A stretch of DNA of 22,373 nucleotides. Origin: a virus. The stretch is taken from IMG/VR virus record IMGVR_UViG_3300007513_000220, positions 1 through 22,373 of that record; one strand, written 5' to 3'. The position numbers were made by a program, and so were the translations under genes. Shown here in pieces: positions 21,318-22,373 of this stretch (position 1 is its first letter; each line of letters begins with the position of its first letter). Below the pieces are notes generated by a model. The model searched no databases. It was given only the letters and a program-made list of their open reading frames with translations, and had not been told where the DNA came from.

Positions 21318-21359
21318 GCACTTAAGTGAATTAAATATGATATAATTCATACGAAGTGC
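21318..21359. repeat. 42-nt imperfect inverted repeat
   Basis: Arms GCACTT (21318-21323) / AAGTGC (21354-21359) and TGAATTA (21327-21333) / TAATTCA (21343-21349) give 13 bp interrupted by a 3/4-nt internal loop, with a 9-nt apical loop. There is no T-run after it, so a terminator is less likely than an operator or RNA stem. Confidence 0.75.
21338..21346 (+). promoter_or_regulatory. Candidate sigma70-type promoter, extended -10 (TGATATAAT)
   Basis: TGA then a perfect TATAAT hexamer. A TTGGCA (21315-21320) lies 20 nt upstream, too far for an ideal -35, but an extended -10 can work without one. The hexamer lies within the palindrome, so a bound repressor would block it. It would transcribe the structural gene at 21573. 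Confidence 0.4.
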
Positions 21360-21499
21360 ATATATATAACTGTATGGACACTTTCTTAAGTCTGTTCATT
21401 CCAGAATACGTTAACTTTTGTTTTTTCAATAGCAGCACAGCAAAACGATAAGCTGGTGCCGCTACATTGATAAGTTTGTTAGTAATGAAATGGTCTATG

Positions 21500-21526
21500 T
21501 TGTATATGTTGTATATGTTGTATATG
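21500..21526 (+). repeat. Three perfect 9-bp tandem repeats (TTGTATATG)
   Basis: Three exact contiguous copies, preceded by a degenerate fourth (GGTCTATG) and followed by TGAC. They lie 46 nt before the start codon of the structural gene. The purpose is unknown; they could be a regulatory protein site or a slippage-prone spacer. Confidence 0.9.
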
Positions 21527-21572
21527 TGACAGTAGATCACAATTATCAATTCGAATAAAGGAAATTATAAAA

Positions 21573-22373
21573 ATGGGTTATAAAACACAAATAAAAGCCG
21601 GCCAGCTTACGGGATCGATCCCGACAGATACTGAAACAGCAGCTGCTGCTAGTTCACTGGTCATATCTGACCTTGGCGGAATTCTCGATCATATGGCATC
21701 AGCCATTAAAAGAACACACGGCGCTGCTACATGGTCAGCAGCATCATCTGGATCTTTCTCTACTAACATTTACCCAGCATCTTCAGATGGTGCTTCTCTA
21801 GGTTTTACAGACAAAGAGTGGTCAGATCTTTATCTTGCTGACGGCGGCGTTGTTTATCTCGGTGCAGATCAAGATGTCTCTCTAACTCACGTTGCTGATA
21901 CAGGTGTTCTTTTGAATGCTGGTATGGAACTACAGTTTAGAGATTCTGCTTTAGGCATCAAGTCTTCAACAGACGGACAGTTAGATATTGCTGCTGACGC
22001 TGAGCTTGAAATCGTTGCGCCAATTGTTGACATCAACGCCTCAACAAGAGTAGATATTTCAGCTCAGCTGACAATCGCCGGAAACGTTATTCCAAATGCA
22101 GCAGGTGGTTCAAATCTTGGGTCAGCGACAGCAGAATGGGGTGATGTTTACCTTGCGGATGACAAAAAAGTAACCTTTGGTAGTGATCAAGATTTCGAAA
22201 TAGAGTATGATTCTACCAACTCTGTTGGTCGTCTAAGTGGTGTAAATGTACGTGTAGGACACGGCGCAGAAAGCGAACTTCAGTTTAGAGATTCTGCCAT
22301 CAAAATATTCTCACCTGCTGATGGTCAAATGGAGCTTGAAGCTGATTCAAAAGTACTTGTTGACGCACCGACA
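21573..22373 (+). CDS. Modular tail-fibre/virion structural protein, 3'-truncated
   Basis: ATG 21573 is preceded by AAAGGAAA, and the frame is open to the window end (267 residues seen). After an N-terminal domain that may attach it to the virion, the protein is built of repeated beta modules: EWSDLYLADGGVVYLGADQD and EWGDVYLADDKKVTFGSDQD; MELQFRDSALGIKSS and SELQFRDSAIKIFSP, each followed by a DGQ(L/M) and an 'A.VDI/VDAP' strand. I know this style of repeat from large marine phage fibre and structural proteins, where it forms a trimeric beta-helix shaft. No tip domain is visible because the gene leaves the window. Confidence 0.7.
   Translation, partial: MGYKTQIKAGQLTGSIPTDTETAAAASSLVISDLGGILDHMASAIKRTHGAATWSAASSGSFSTNIYPASSDGASLGFTDKEWSDLYLADGGVVYLGADQDVSLTHVADTGVLLNAGMELQFRDSALGIKSSTDGQLDIAADAELEIVAPIVDINASTRVDISAQLTIAGNVIPNAAGGSNLGSATAEWGDVYLADDKKVTFGSDQDFEIEYDSTNSVGRLSGVNVRVGHGAESELQFRDSAIKIFSPADGQMELEADSKVLVDAPT

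Larger units (their letters stand above)
21264..21572. other. Intergenic region with palindrome, promoter-like site and short tandem repeats
   Basis: 309 nt without a convincing ORF. It holds a 42-nt imperfect palindrome (21318-21359) overlapping an extended -10 hexamer (21338-21346), a T-rich patch (TTTTGTTTTTTC, about 21416-21427) and three perfect 9-bp repeats (21500-21526). It separates the DNA-metabolism block from a structural gene, a likely switch between transcription units. Confidence 0.6.

Noticed and set aside
1-22373. tRNA genes, CRISPR arrays, IS elements and integrase
   Set aside because: I looked for cloverleaf-like stretches, regularly spaced direct repeats, terminal inverted repeats and transposase or integrase motifs and saw none I could support.

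Overview
The window reads as a piece of a large tailed bacteriophage genome, most likely a marine, T4-superfamily-like myovirus. The case rests on AT-rich dense coding on one strand, baseplate/tail genes, and homologues of T4 gp32, UvsX, RNase H/5' exonuclease and gp41 helicase. These sit beside a family A DNA polymerase and a B12-dependent (class II) ribonucleotide reductase. No host gene is visible, so the host is unknown.

Layout, all on the + strand: (1) 1-4145, late/virion genes: a 5'-truncated structural protein, a small LysM/gp53-like baseplate protein and a large baseplate-hub-like protein. (2) 4161-6838: a compact family A DNA polymerase, an unknown protein, an HD-domain hydrolase and a small Lys-rich protein. 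(3) 6963-13167, replication/recombination core: gp32-like SSB with a repeat-rich leader and a terminator, UvsX, 5'-3' exonuclease and replicative helicase. (4) 13184-20627: a class II ribonucleotide reductase gene broken into four ORFs. (5) 20661-21263: a ClpP-like protease. (6) 21264-21572: a regulatory-looking intergenic region. (7) 21573-end: a repeat-containing tail-fibre/structural protein cut by the window edge.

The striking feature is how many self-splicing elements occupy the DNA-metabolism genes. uvsX carries an atypically split intein (36-residue N half, 116-residue C half on overlapping ORFs) and, 15 nt of coding sequence further on, a 322-nt ORF-less group I intron. The helicase carries a contiguous intein with an HNH nuclease. 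nrdJ is fractured by three successive split inteins. Each of the three gaps holds a free-standing endonuclease gene between its IntN and IntC halves: two are Vsr-like and one is TnsA/gp4-like. Making a full reductase would need three ordered, specific protein trans-splicing events joining four polypeptides (184 + 301 + 101 + 233 extein residues). This is an extreme form of the 'fractured gene' arrangement known from marine metagenomes (split inteins gp41-1, NrdJ-1, IMPDH-1).

Upstream of two of the three endonucleases, an inverted repeat covers the ribosome binding site and has an AT-rich, promoter-like element in its loop. This resembles the published control of T4 I-TevI: silent in read-through transcripts, active from a transcript that starts inside the hairpin. 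The IntC ORFs start at or inside the end of each endonuclease ORF, so the downstream reductase fragments look translationally coupled to the endonucleases. All functions are inferred from reading motifs; nothing was run against a database.
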